Origin: Notamacropus eugenii
Lineage: Eukaryota > Chordata > Mammalia > Diprotodontia > Macropodidae
Reading direction: 5' to 3'
NCBI RefSeq assembly: GCF_028372415.1
Contig: NC_092872.1
Coordinates: 92,176,575 to 92,240,574 of the forward strand
Length of the DNA stretch: 64,000 nucleotides
This document shows, piece after piece, positions 54,800 through 64,000 of this stretch. Below the pieces are notes generated by a model. The model had not been told where the DNA came from and did no database searches. It saw nothing but the letters and a program-made list of their open reading frames with translations. Each line of letters starts with the position of its first letter. Position 1 is the first letter of the stretch. The translations under genes were made by a program, and so were the position numbers.

Positions 54800-55345
54800 T
54801 GGAACTATAAAATTATGGAATCTGAAGGTTGGAAAGGACTGAGAGCACAGCATCATAGAAGAAACTGAGACCATCTCATCCAGTCACTGTCCCCTAAATA
54901 ACATCTTCCACTGAAGATCTCCATTCAAAAGGAACCTATTGCTTCTTGAGGAAACCCATCCCACTTTTGGGCAGTTCTCATAGTTATGGACTTTTTCTTT
55001 ATACTATGATGAAATAGACCTCTCTTCCTCTTCTAATGATTGTTCCCAGTTCTTTCCTCTGGGGCCAAGCAGACCAAGGCAAACACCTCTTTCACTAGGA
55101 TAACCCTTTAATTCCTTGAAATTAAATTTAATAAGTTTAATTTAAATTTAATTTAATAATAATAATTTAATAAATTAAAATTCCTTTAATTCCCTGTCCT
55201 ATCCCTGTTAAGTCTTGTCTTCTCCAAGCCAGATGCCCCCAGCTTCTTTCAGATGCTTTCTGGATAGCATGGCTTCCAGTCCTCTTGACTCCAACCTCTG
55301 AATGGATTTCTGAGAGAAGGGCATCCCTGGTTGACTCCTTGTTCT
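54800..55345 (-). repeat. CR1/L3-type LINE fragment
   Basis: Over 500 bp of antisense CR1/L3: 'tctgaaggttggaaaggact', 'gaagatctccattcaaaagg', 'ttttgggcagttctcatagt', 'ctctggggccaagcagacca', 'gtcttgtcttctccaagcca', 'cttctttcagatgctttctg'. A TTTAAT-rich low-complexity expansion sits at 55125-55195. Confidence 0.75.
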
Positions 55346-55529
55346 CTCCTACCACTATAAAACTCTTAAGTATCTAGCTGTAAAATCCCAGGGAGGAGAC
55401 AGGGAATCAAATTGATATAGCAGACAGAATGAACTGTGGGCAAAAATTCTACAGTCAGAGTTAGGAAGAGTTTTTGTAACTCTCTCCATTTTGATCTATC
55501 CATATCCAGATGCCAAAATGTTTTTCCTT

Positions 55530-55890
55530 CAGGGAAGGTCTGCTTGCATCACTCTCTTACTCAATAAACTCTTTTGGCTCCCTGTTACCTCTAAGATTAA
55601 ATATAAGCCTCTCCATTGGGCATTTAAAGCTCTTTACAACCTGATTCCTTCCTAATCTTCCAGCTCTATTACACATTAATCCCCTTCGACTACTTTATGG
55701 TCTAACACAAGATCTAACTGACCTTATCACTGTTCACACCAAGGCACTCCATGGCCCTCATGCCTAGAATACTCACTCCTCCCCTCTACTTCTTAGACTC
55801 TTTAGTTTTCTTAAGGAATCAGCTCAGGTGCCACATTCCACATAAACCTTTCCTTCTTTGCCCCACCCTCCCCCTCTCTATCAGTGCCTA
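55530..55890 (+). repeat. L2 LINE 3' region, first part (split by SINE)
   Basis: Sense L2 with ORF2 C-terminal remains ('ctctaagattaaatataagc') and 'ctcatgcctagaatactcac', 'tcagctcaggtgccacattc'. The target-site copy atcagtgcct is at 55880-55889. Confidence 0.8.
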
Positions 55891-56121
55891 TACGGACATC
55901 TAGGTGGTGCAGTGGATACAGTATTGGGCCTGGAGGCAGTAAGACTTGAGTTCAAATGTGACCTCAGACCCTTGCTAGCTGTAAGACCCTGAGCAAGTCA
56001 TGTACCTCTATTGCCTCAGTTTTCTCATCTGTAAAACAGGAATTATAATAGTAACTACTTCCCAGAGTCATTGTGGGGATCAAATGAGTTAATAATTGTT
56101 AAATGCTAAATATTAGCTATT
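55891..56121 (+). repeat. MIR/CORE-type SINE inside L2
   Basis: Head 'acatctaggtggtgcagtgg', body 'gagcaagtcatgtacctcta', 'tcattgtggggatcaaatga'. Flanked by atcagtgcct / attagtgcct (9 of 10 alike). Confidence 0.85.
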
Positions 56122-56305
56122 ATTAGTGCCTTCCCCACTAAAATTACTATTAGCTATTCCATATGTGCCTATATACATATTCATGTTACCTCCCCACAGG
56201 AACACAAGACTATTTTGCTTTTGTCTTTGTATCCTTACCACCTGGCACAGAACTTGGAACATAGTAGGCACGTAATAAATGTTTGTTGATTGTTTGGTTA
56301 ATTAA
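56122..56305 (+). repeat. L2 LINE 3' end, second part
   Basis: 'tgtctttgtatccttaccac', 'ctggcacagaacttggaaca', 'gcacgtaataaatgtttgtt' and the tail 'gattgtttgg'. Confidence 0.85.
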
Positions 56306-56425
56306 TTAGGTATCATTTAGTCTAACCTCCTTATTTTATAAATGAAGAAACAGAAGCTCACAGACTTTACCCAAGGTCACAGCAAGTCAGTGGCGGAGCT
56401 GGGCTGAGAAGCCCTGGAATTCACC
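56306..56425 (-). repeat. MIR3-like SINE
   Basis: 'tagtctaacctccttatttt', 'gaagaaacagaagctcacag', 'caaggtcacagcaagtc'. Confidence 0.6.
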
Positions 56426-56795
56426 AGTAAATTACTTTTTTCAACATTTATGCATCGTAACATCCATGATCTATCAACACAAGGAAAGGTTACACATTGT
56501 CTCTTCCTCAGAAGTCTGACAGCCTCACTAAGCCCAAGTCCTAACAGGATATTCTAGAATGCAATGTCCCCTTGTTTCTTCACTATGGCTCCTGCCCAAA
56601 CTACCCTCTGCACACAGACTTCTGGCTCCCAGGCATGGTCCTGAGGGCATTTCATCATGGGATTTATGTGCTATTTAGCAGCTTTTGAATTGCCCCCACC
56701 CTTGTTGTTCTGGGATCTGTCTGGAAGGGGCCAGAGAGGCCTTTCTGATCCATGTTCTTAGTGCCTGGGATTGAAATGCAGGCTGTTGGATTTTG

Positions 56796-56837
<42 letters not shown>

Positions 56838-57182
56838 CCCTCAGGCTGGCAGAAAGTACTTTTCGTCCCTTTTCTATTCCTCTTTCTCAGGACAGTGTCA
56901 TTAGGTGGGGGATTGGGAAGGGAGATATTCATAGTCATAATAAAAGTTCAATAAGCAGAACTGGTTTTTCTTAGCCACAGGTATAGGACTAGACTCCTCC
57001 TCAAGAATGTGACTTGGCCTCCTGGTCTCTAAATTTGAAACTGGTTAGCATTTGGGCTGAAGCATTTCCTCCGAGGTATGTGGTTTTACCTTTCTCTGTG
57101 GAAACTCTTTTTCTCTGTTCCATAGGGACCTCAGCTATGCTCCACTTTACTCCCAATTCAATTTCTCAGATTTTTTCTTCTT

Positions 57183-57185
<3 letters not shown>
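56426..57185. other. No recognised gene; contains (CA)n
   Basis: The (CA)n microsatellite is at 56795-56837. No coding domain or repeat family recognised in the rest. Confidence 0.5.
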
Positions 57186-57228
<43 letters not shown>

Positions 57229-57231
57229 TTT
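57186..57231. repeat. (CT)n microsatellite
   Basis: CT run with one G interruption. The serine/leucine frame over it is an artefact. Confidence 0.95.
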
Positions 57232-57971
57232 CATCTATCTATCCATTTATCTCTTCTGATCCTTTAAATAAAAGGATCCTATATAAGATCCCCTAAGCCT
57301 CTGATGCAAAGGCATAGCAAGTGCCTATACAAACATCAAGGTTATCCAGCAACATTACCCAAAGCAGGCAAGATAGTTACCATTAAGAGACAGAGGTAGT
57401 AGGTGCAAATGGGATGATGGGAAAGGGATGCTGGGAAAACCACTTTCCCTCAGTGCCATGATGGCAAAGGCATTCATCCCCCTATCCCTGAATGAAGAGG
57501 GAAAACATTTCATGTTTTTGAACACAGCAAAAGCAAACCCAAGTGGTTTTTTCCCCCGAAGCCACACATGCCAAAGAGGAATTCTTCATATATATATGAG
57601 TGATTCTCAGGGGTGACTATCCATGGTGCTAACAGAGCAAAGGGAAATGCCACTGAGCACAAATTGTATATATGCTTAGTATAATGCCAGGTGCTCGGAA
57701 CAATAAGAAAAATAGAAGATACTGTCTCTGCCTTCAAAGAATGTGTCTCTAGTTATGCAAGACTAGGGTAAACACACACAACTAAAGTACAAAATGAGGT
57801 GATGTAAATCTGGCACTAAACTGTGATTTAGAAACTAAGACCTCTCAGAGATCAGAAGAGAGATTTTCTTTAGTCCAAAGCAACATAAGCATCATGGAAT
57901 GATAAGGGAAATTTTAGGAAAACACCTGATCTGGAGTCTGTTACTTCAGATTCGCCCCACTGCCTATGTAA
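57232..57971. other. No recognised gene or repeat
   Basis: Short frames on both strands (about 60-75 codons) show no domain. Confidence 0.4.
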
Positions 57972-58145
57972 TGCTTTAAAGGGTTGGATTTGCAGTCAAG
58001 AGGATATAGATCCAAATCCTGCCTCTGACATTAGCTGTGTGACTATGGACAAGTCTACGAACCTCATTTTCCTCACGTGTAAAGGGGATGGACCAGATGG
58101 CCTCTAAGATCACTTTCAACTTTAAATCTATGATCCTATGATCCC
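57972..58145 (+). repeat. MIR-type SINE
   Basis: 'ctgacattagctgtgtgact', 'ggatggaccagatggcctct' and tail 'ctatgatcctatgatcc'. Confidence 0.8.
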
Positions 58146-58545
58146 AAGTCATTTCCCTTCTCTAAGCTTCCATTTCTCATCTGTAAAAAGAGTATAATAA
58201 CTGCATCCACTTCTCAGGGCTGTCGTTTGTATCAAATGAGAAATTGTACTCAAATAGTTTTGTGAACTTTAATCTGTTGTTGTTGGAAAGTAGTGTCCAA
58301 CTCTTCTTGATTCTTTTTGGGCTTTTCTTAGCCATAATGCTGGAGTGGTTTGCTATTTCCTTCTTCAGTTCATTTTACCGAACTAAGGCAAATGGGGCTA
58401 AGTGACTTGCCCAGGGTCACGCAGCTAATAAGTGTCTGAGATCAGACTCGAACTCAGATTTTCCTGACTCAATCCAGGCCCTGTGCTCTGTCCACTATGC
58501 CACCTAGCTTAAAGCATTTTATAAATAACAGCTTTAAAATGATAT
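58146..58545 (+). repeat. MIR-type SINE split by another SINE
   Basis: Sense MIR 58146-58275 ('catttctcatctgtaaaaag') resumes at 58512 with 'aaagcattttataaataaca'. Confidence 0.65.
58276..58511 (-). repeat. tRNA-derived marsupial SINE (RTE-tailed type)
   Basis: Antisense full-length copy, 'gtgtccaactcttcttgatt' to 'ccactatgccacctagctt'. Confidence 0.88.
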
Positions 58546-58547
58546 TT

Positions 58548-58980
58548 GAAAGAACAAAAAGTGAAACATAGTGCTGAGTAATTATAATGGCCAACCTTGG
58601 CTCCAGAGAAAATGTACCTCTCTCCTTTTTATAGAGATAGGGATGGGGGTGATGTTGGAACTGATGCCCTGTGAGCGTGGAAGACTCCATGAAAGACTTC
58701 AAAATATATTTCCCTCCCTCCTTTGCAGAGGTCAGAGTGAAGGTGGGGGATTGGTGGAATTATACGTGTGAGATATTTCAAAAACTTAAACACAGTTTAA
58801 TGTTGGTTGATTATGCTGAACTGTTCTTGAAAAAAAGAATTCGTTGTTACAAAGGTAAGGGAGATAAAGGGATATATTTGGAAATGAAAATAATGTTAAA
58901 ACAAAAGTTATCCATAAAATTTTGGGGGGATAACAAAAGTTGCATTAAAAATCATTTTATTAGTTTTTCCTCATAGTTTT
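58548..58980 (+). repeat. Unclassified interspersed repeat, copy B
   Basis: Longer partner of 20389-20590: 'aattataatggccaaccttg', 'aatatatttccctccctcct', 'ttgcagaggtcagagtg', 'tgctgaactgttcttgaaaa', 'tggaaatgaaaataatgtt'. A 101-codon frame (58671-58976) lies wholly inside it and has no known domain. Confidence 0.5.
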
Positions 58981-59137
58981 TTGGGGGAAAGAAAAGAGAA
59001 AAAAAGGATTCTATAGGCCTATGAAAACATTTTAAAATTTTAACGTATACTTATCTCCCACAGTGTCTAGCATGGTTGCATACATCTTGCATCCTTAAAA
59101 ATACATAATGATCATGTTTGCAGGACATTTTTTTGAA

Positions 59138-59350
59138 AATATTTTCCAAAGCCTTTCCCATTGATTACGCCCATTTGATCATGAGAACTAACCTGTAGGG
59201 CCGATGTTATTGCCTGCTGTCATATGACAGATAAGGAACCCAAAGCATTGGGAGGTGAAATGATTTATACCAGATCATACAGTAATTAGTAAAAGATTAA
59301 GGACAGACACTCAGGTTACTTGACTCCTGACCCAGTACCCTTTCTACTAA
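59138..59350 (-). repeat. MIR-type SINE
   Basis: Decayed antisense MIR: 'cagataaggaacccaaagca', 'ttacttgactcctgaccc'. Confidence 0.6.
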
Positions 59351-59351
59351 A

Positions 59352-59428
59352 CTACTTTGAAGCTAATGTCCTCTGCTTGGCATCCAAAGCTTTCCACGAC
59401 CACATTTTTATTATCATTATTTACCTAC
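59352..59428 (+). repeat. L2 LINE fragment, before SINE
   Basis: 'ttggcatccaaagctttcca' is the L2 segment that precedes the UTR; it resumes after the SINE at 59690. Confidence 0.6.
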
Positions 59429-59429
59429 A

Positions 59430-59684
59430 TTAAGAGCAGCTTGGATGGCATGGTGCCAGGCTTGGAGTCAGGAAGACTCATTCTCCTGAGTTCAAATCTG
59501 ACCTTAGACATTACTAGCTGCGTGACCCTGCACAAGTCATTCAACCCTGTTTGCCTCAGTTTCCTTATCTGTAAATGAGCTGGGGAAGGAAATGACAAAC
59601 CACTCCAGTATCTTTGCCAAGAAGATTCCAGATGAGTCCATGAAGAGTTGGACATACTTGAAAATCACTGAACAGCAACACCTA
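59430..59684 (+). repeat. tRNA-derived marsupial SINE (RTE-tailed type)
   Basis: Sense full-length copy, 'cttggagtcaggaagactca' to 'agttggacatacttgaaaat', 'cactgaacagcaacacc'. Confidence 0.9.
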
Positions 59685-59689
59685 TGTTA

Positions 59690-59978
59690 ATCCCTTCCAG
59701 GGACACTGTGATCTAGCCAAATGGAGCTTCTTGCTGTTTGTTCTACATACCACTCCCTCCATTTCCTGCCTCCATGTCTTTGTCCTGGCAGTTCTCCATG
59801 CATGGAATGCACACCCTCCTCACCTCCACTGCTTACGATCCCTAGGTTCTTTCAGGACTCAGCTACCAGCTGTCTATATGTGTACATGTTGCCTCTTCTG
59901 ATAGAATATAAGGTCCTTGAAGGAAAAATCTGTTTTGCTTTTGTCTTTATATCTCCAGGGGTACCTCAATCAATCAAT
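59690..59978 (+). repeat. L2 LINE 3' end
   Basis: 'ctccatgcatggaatgcaca', 'aatataaggtccttgaagga', 'ttgtctttatatctccaggg', then 'caatcaatcaat'. Confidence 0.75.
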
Positions 59979-60000
59979 CACATTGATTGATTGAGGTACC
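59960..60000. repeat. Perfect inverted repeat (19-bp arms, 3-nt loop)
   Basis: Left arm 59960-59978 begins ggtacctcaatcaat; the right arm 59982-60000 is its exact reverse complement; loop cac. It joins the sense L2 on the left to the antisense L2 on the right. Confidence 0.97.
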
Positions 60001-60205
60001 AATCAGTAAACATTTATTAAGCATCTATTGCATGTGAGGGGTTGTGCTAAGCATTGGGGTGATAGACACTTCCTGCTCTCAAGGAACTTGAAATCTAATT
60101 AGAAAGACAACGTGCAAACAAATATATCCTAAGTGAAATACACGCAGACAAAATTGGGAATAATTAAAAGAGGGAAAGCACTAGAAGTAAGAGGGGTTGG
60201 GTACA
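59982..60205 (-). repeat. L2 LINE 3' end, opposite orientation
   Basis: Starts with the L2 tail complement 'attgattgattgagg', then 'acatttattaagcatctatt', 'tgctaagcattggggtgata', 'ctgctctcaaggaacttgaa' and 'agagggaaagcactagaagt'. Confidence 0.8.
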
Positions 60206-60207
60206 TA

Positions 60208-60448
60208 CAGTCTGTTGTTTCATCATTCTCAATCGTATCTGACTCTTTGTGACTCCATTTGGGATTTTCTTGGCAAAGATAATAGAGTTGTTTGCCATTT
60301 CCTTTTCCAGCTCATTTTACAGAAACTGAGGCAAACAGGATTAAGTAACTTATCCAGTCACCCAGCCAGTGTCTGATGCCACATTTGAACTTAGTTCTTC
60401 CTAACTCCAGGCCTGGCACTCAAACTACTATGCCACCTAGTTGCCCTG
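60208..60448 (-). repeat. tRNA-derived marsupial SINE (RTE-tailed type)
   Basis: Antisense full-length copy, 'ctgactctttgtgactccat' to 'ctactatgccacctagttgc'. Confidence 0.9.
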
Positions 60449-61084
60449 TACAATTAAACAAGCATTTAGCTTGTTGGTTGACTGATAAAATTCCTACTCT
60501 GGAAAGTTTGGAAGAGTAAGGAATTTACTGTTTCTAGTTGTATGCTATGACTTCCCATTTCTAATAATAGCTGAAGATAATCCACCAAAACCTTCCCCCC
60601 CAACACCCAGACCACTTTGGCTTTAGTTCCATATGTGCCCTTCCCAGAAGTCCAGAGGAGCAGACTCTAAATGGGACCTGAAAGCAGCAAGAATATTCTC
60701 TCCTTTTAACTGAAGCTCTTTTCCTCTGCCAGTTTTTAAATCCCTCAGTCCCCAGTTTATGGATGGGTGTTTCTTTAAAAGACAAGCCCTTTTCTGATGA
60801 ATTTGGAAACTGACTTTTTCGCTTCTGCTCCACCTTCCCATGAAGCAGGCTTGCCGAGGCGAGGAGGTCACTCTGACCTCCTCTGGTAGAGCCACTGGTG
60901 TTTCCAACTTCCCCACCCACTGTAGCCACCCCTTACTGCTGCGCTTTCTAAGTCAAATCTGAAATATGTCACTTGGTTTGTCCCATGTCAGTTTCCATCC
61001 TAGACTCTGGAGTGGGATATGGTAGGGATGGGCGGAGAAGGAAGGCTCCATCCTTAGCATAACGGGAAGGAACCATAGAAACCA
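60449..61084. other. No recognised gene or repeat
   Basis: A 122-codon minus frame (60561-60929) is open, but overlaps another open frame, lacks a domain and looks like chance. Confidence 0.4.
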
Positions 61085-61400
61085 TCCAGGCAGTTGGTAC
61101 CGTGTGCTGGGCCTGGAGGCCCATCCACAGATGCTTACTAGCTGTATGACCCTGGGCAAGTCACTTAACCTTTGTTGCCTCAATTTCCTCAGATGCAAAT
61201 GAGAATAATAATATAATATAATATAATATGACAAATAATATAATAATGAGTATAATAATGTAATATAATGTAATAATATGAGTATAATAATATAATATAA
61301 TATAGTATGATAATAGTACCCACCTCACAGAGTTTTTGTGAAGATCAAATGAAAAATTTTTATAAAAGTCCTTAGCATAATGACTGGCACAGAATATATA
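61085..61400 (+). repeat. MIR/CORE-type SINE expanded by a (TAATA)n microsatellite
   Basis: 'gctgtatgaccctgggcaag', 'caatttcctcagatgcaaat', then a TAATA/TATAA array at 61203-61312, then 'cacctcacagagtttttgtg'. The array grew from the 'gggataataata' site typical of MIR. Confidence 0.8.
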
Positions 61401-61437
61401 TATATAAAGGTATATTCCTTTTCCTTTTTCTTTCTAC

Positions 61438-61518
61438 TCAGTCCAATCCCCTTATTTTATGTGGAATAAATTGAAACCCAGACAAGGGATGTGACTTGCC
61501 CAAGGTCACATAGCCCAA
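61438..61518 (-). repeat. MIR3-like SINE, first part (split by L2)
   Basis: 'cagtccaatccccttatttt', 'gcccaaggtcacatagccc'; resumes at about 61848. Confidence 0.55.
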
Positions 61519-61847
61519 AACTACTTTTTAAATTTTATTACACGACACCTTCGTGTTCTCCATGGTCCAATCAAATTGACCTACATGGACACTCTATCTC
61601 CCATTTCCAAATTCTCTGCACTGGTCACCCAAGCTTAGGATGTACTCACGGTTCACCTCTGACTTTGAATCCATCTTTTCTTTTAAATTGTGTCTGTATT
61701 TATACATGTATATGTTACCTCACATGATTGAATATAAGCTCCCTGAGGACAGAGACTATTTCATTTTTGTATCTGTATGCCTATAATCCCTGGCACAGAC
61801 CCTGTTCCTACTAAATGCTTGTTGATTTTTTCATTAATTGATTGTAG
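61519..61847 (+). repeat. L2 LINE 3' end
   Basis: 'gattgaatataagctccctg', 'aggacagagactatttcatt', 'ccctggcacagaccctgttc', 'taaatgcttgttgatt'. Confidence 0.75.
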
Positions 61848-61915
61848 TAAGTAGCAGACTAGAATTTAAACACAGGTCTCCTAATTCCAAAGTCTGCTCT
61901 CTTTCCATTATATAG
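61848..61915 (-). repeat. MIR3-like SINE, second part
   Basis: 'agcagactagaatttaaaca', 'caggtctcctaattcc' continue the SINE broken at 61518. Confidence 0.5.
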
Positions 61916-62650
61916 TTTAATCTTGATGGCCCTTACAAACTGGCCTGCCCATTCCCAGGCAGAACCTTACTGGGCAATTCATGGGAAAAAGAGGCTGGCC
62001 CATTTCCTTACTCCCTTCTCAAATATGCATAAACTGGCCCTAAACCCAGTTAGATTTTTCTTATTCACTGGAAATACAGCCTCTATGAACCCATCCCATA
62101 TGCCTCACAAAAATGAATTAGCATACCTAGCCAGGACCCTAGTTCTATGACTCTTTGAGACTTAGGTCTGAAATGCTTCATTTCACTGGGGCTTCTCCCT
62201 GCATACATCTTTGAGTGGCCCCAGAGCTATCTGCGGGGGGAGGGGGTGTTAGTTAAGGCAGGAGACACCAGATACTGCAAAACGTAGTTTGCAGCACCAT
62301 TAGTATTCCAAGATTATGTTCTTGCCTTGATTTCTGATGACCCTGCCCCCCCAGATGTGGGGGATTCAAGCATGTTATATGACCTGAGGTCACTGACCAA
62401 ACAAGTATCAGACCTGATTGAGATTTTGCTAAATTAATGTACTTTGATGTTTATGGTTTTACATTTCTAAATATTTGTATTTTAGGGGGAAAAAACAATT
62501 TTACCGTCATTTTGCATTTTTATCCTTGAGTGGTAAAGCAGATAAAGATGAGAAGACTGAGATCCAGAGCCAGGCCAAGAACTCAGGTTCTACTATCTCC
62601 CATATTGTGCTCTTTCATTTGGAATGCTCAGCAAGACAGCCTTGGAGGGG
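61916..62650. other. No recognised gene or repeat
   Basis: A 75-codon frame (61923-62150) is open without a known domain. Confidence 0.4.
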
Positions 62651-62651
62651 C

Positions 62652-62790
62652 AGACAAGTGGTGCAGTGGATAGAGCACTGGCCCTGGAGTCAGGAGGACC
62701 TAAGTTCAAATAAACAACATTAGACACTAGCCGTGTGACCCTGGGCAAATCACCTAACTTTGATTGTGTCACCCACAAAAAAAAAAGAAG
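62652..62790 (+). repeat. Short tRNA-derived SINE with A tail
   Basis: Well-kept head ('gtggtgcagtggatagagca', 'ctggccctggagtcaggagg') and short body ending 'gggcaaatcacctaactttg', then a run of ten A. It lacks the RTE-type tail, so it belongs to a different, A-tailed SINE family that L1 enzymes could mobilise. Confidence 0.85.
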
Positions 62791-62952
62791 ACATTTAGGT
62801 TCTCTTGGACTGAATCCTCTTGTGGAACATGTTGTCTCTTCTCCTGGTTTAGACTTAGGGCATCCTCTGCTTTTGGCTCTGGCTCATCCTCCTACTGACT
62901 TCTGCGGAAGTTAACTCTCTTTCTTTGGCTTGCTTTTGCGAACCTTATGTTT

Positions 62953-63562
<610 letters not shown>

Positions 63563-63682
63563 CTATTATTCTTTTTTTTGGTTTTGAGGCAATTGGGGTT
63601 AAGTGACTTGCCCAGGGTCACATAGCATCTGAGGTCGGATTTGATCCAGGGCCAGTACCCTATCCATTGTGCCATTTATTAT
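63563..63682 (-). repeat. Short tRNA-derived SINE with A tail
   Basis: T run then 'gaggcaattggggttaagtg', 'acttgcccagggtcacatag', 'ccctatccattgtgcca': antisense member of the A-tailed family at 62652. Confidence 0.85.
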
Positions 63683-64000
63683 AACTTTTAATGATTAATT
63701 TTCTATAGAAAAAGCTAGGTAAAATAACTTATTTTTGTAGTAGGATAAACTGTTATCCCTGATGCTGGGTAGGTTGGTGGATCTTTTAAACACAGGAATT
63801 CTGAGCTGCAGCTGGTCTAAAGTTGATTGGGTTTTCATACTGTCTAACACCAATATGGTATGTATTTGGAGTTGTAACAGGTAGTTAAAATATTGTTCTT
63901 AAATTTGTTACAGATCAATGATTTGTTTGGGCATCTGGGGAGGATTTGATGAGGATGTTCTAGTTCCAGGGCAGTTTATTTGCTGAGTTCTCAAGGCTAT
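63683..64000. other. Nothing recognised
   Basis: No gene or repeat recognised up to the window end. Confidence 0.4.

Overview
This is mammalian nuclear DNA, and the repeats point to a marsupial. The tRNA-derived SINEs (tRNA-like head, central 'GGCAAACCACTCCAGTATC' block, tail ending 'GTCACAAAGAGTCGGACA..'), a LINE tail of the RTE/BovB type, L1-type elements of the marsupial kind and abundant old MIR, L2 and CR1/L3 copies fit a metatherian genome. I cannot tell the species, nor whether it is Australian or American.

No multi-exon host gene could be recognised. The window looks like intergenic or deep intronic DNA built from layers of retroelements. Two host-derived sequences stand out, both reverse-transcribed mRNAs. 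One is a nearly complete TPT1 (TCTP) retrocopy at 31188-32331 on the minus strand. It has an uninterrupted 168-codon reading frame, the parental 5' TOP leader, a poly(A) tail and a 13-bp target-site duplication. The other is a badly decayed HSP90AB1 processed pseudogene at 23783-26263 on the plus strand.

The most interesting group is a set of ORF1-only LINE-1 relatives of the 'half-L1' (HAL1) type. Copies at 6979-9757 and 44543-47491 run from an L1-like 5' end through ORF1 straight into the 3' UTR with no ORF2. Each is flanked by perfect 16- or 13-bp target-site duplications. A third copy (12861-15204) is 5'-truncated inside ORF1, carries about 1 kb of extra sequence past the usual 3' end, and has a perfect 17-bp duplication, so it is a candidate 3' transduction. 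A fourth is a short 3' remnant at about 50356-50600.

Layout. 1-5.9 kb: old L2, CR1/L3, MIR and SINE pieces. 5.9-9.9 kb: a tower of insertions (SINE, MIR, hAT-like MITE, 7SL RNA retrosequence, full-length HAL1) inside one MIR. 10-18 kb: SINEs, the HAL1 with extra 3' sequence, and an L2 split by a small hAT-like transposon. 18.7-20.2 kb: two abutting L1 remnants. 21-26.5 kb: L2, an unassigned stretch, an L1 3' end and the HSP90AB1 pseudogene. 28.4-28.8 kb: RTE/BovB-type LINE end. 31-32.3 kb: TPT1 retrocopy. 37-44 kb: SINEs, L1 and several L2 fragments. 44.4-48 kb: HAL1 inside an L2. 48-64 kb: many SINE-in-L2 and SINE-in-MIR nests, a perfect 19-bp-arm palindrome where two L2 ends meet, and a 232-bp compound tetranucleotide array. 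I recognised no endogenous retrovirus, tRNA gene, rRNA gene or CRISPR-like array. Repeat boundaries without a stated duplication are good to about 10-30 bp.
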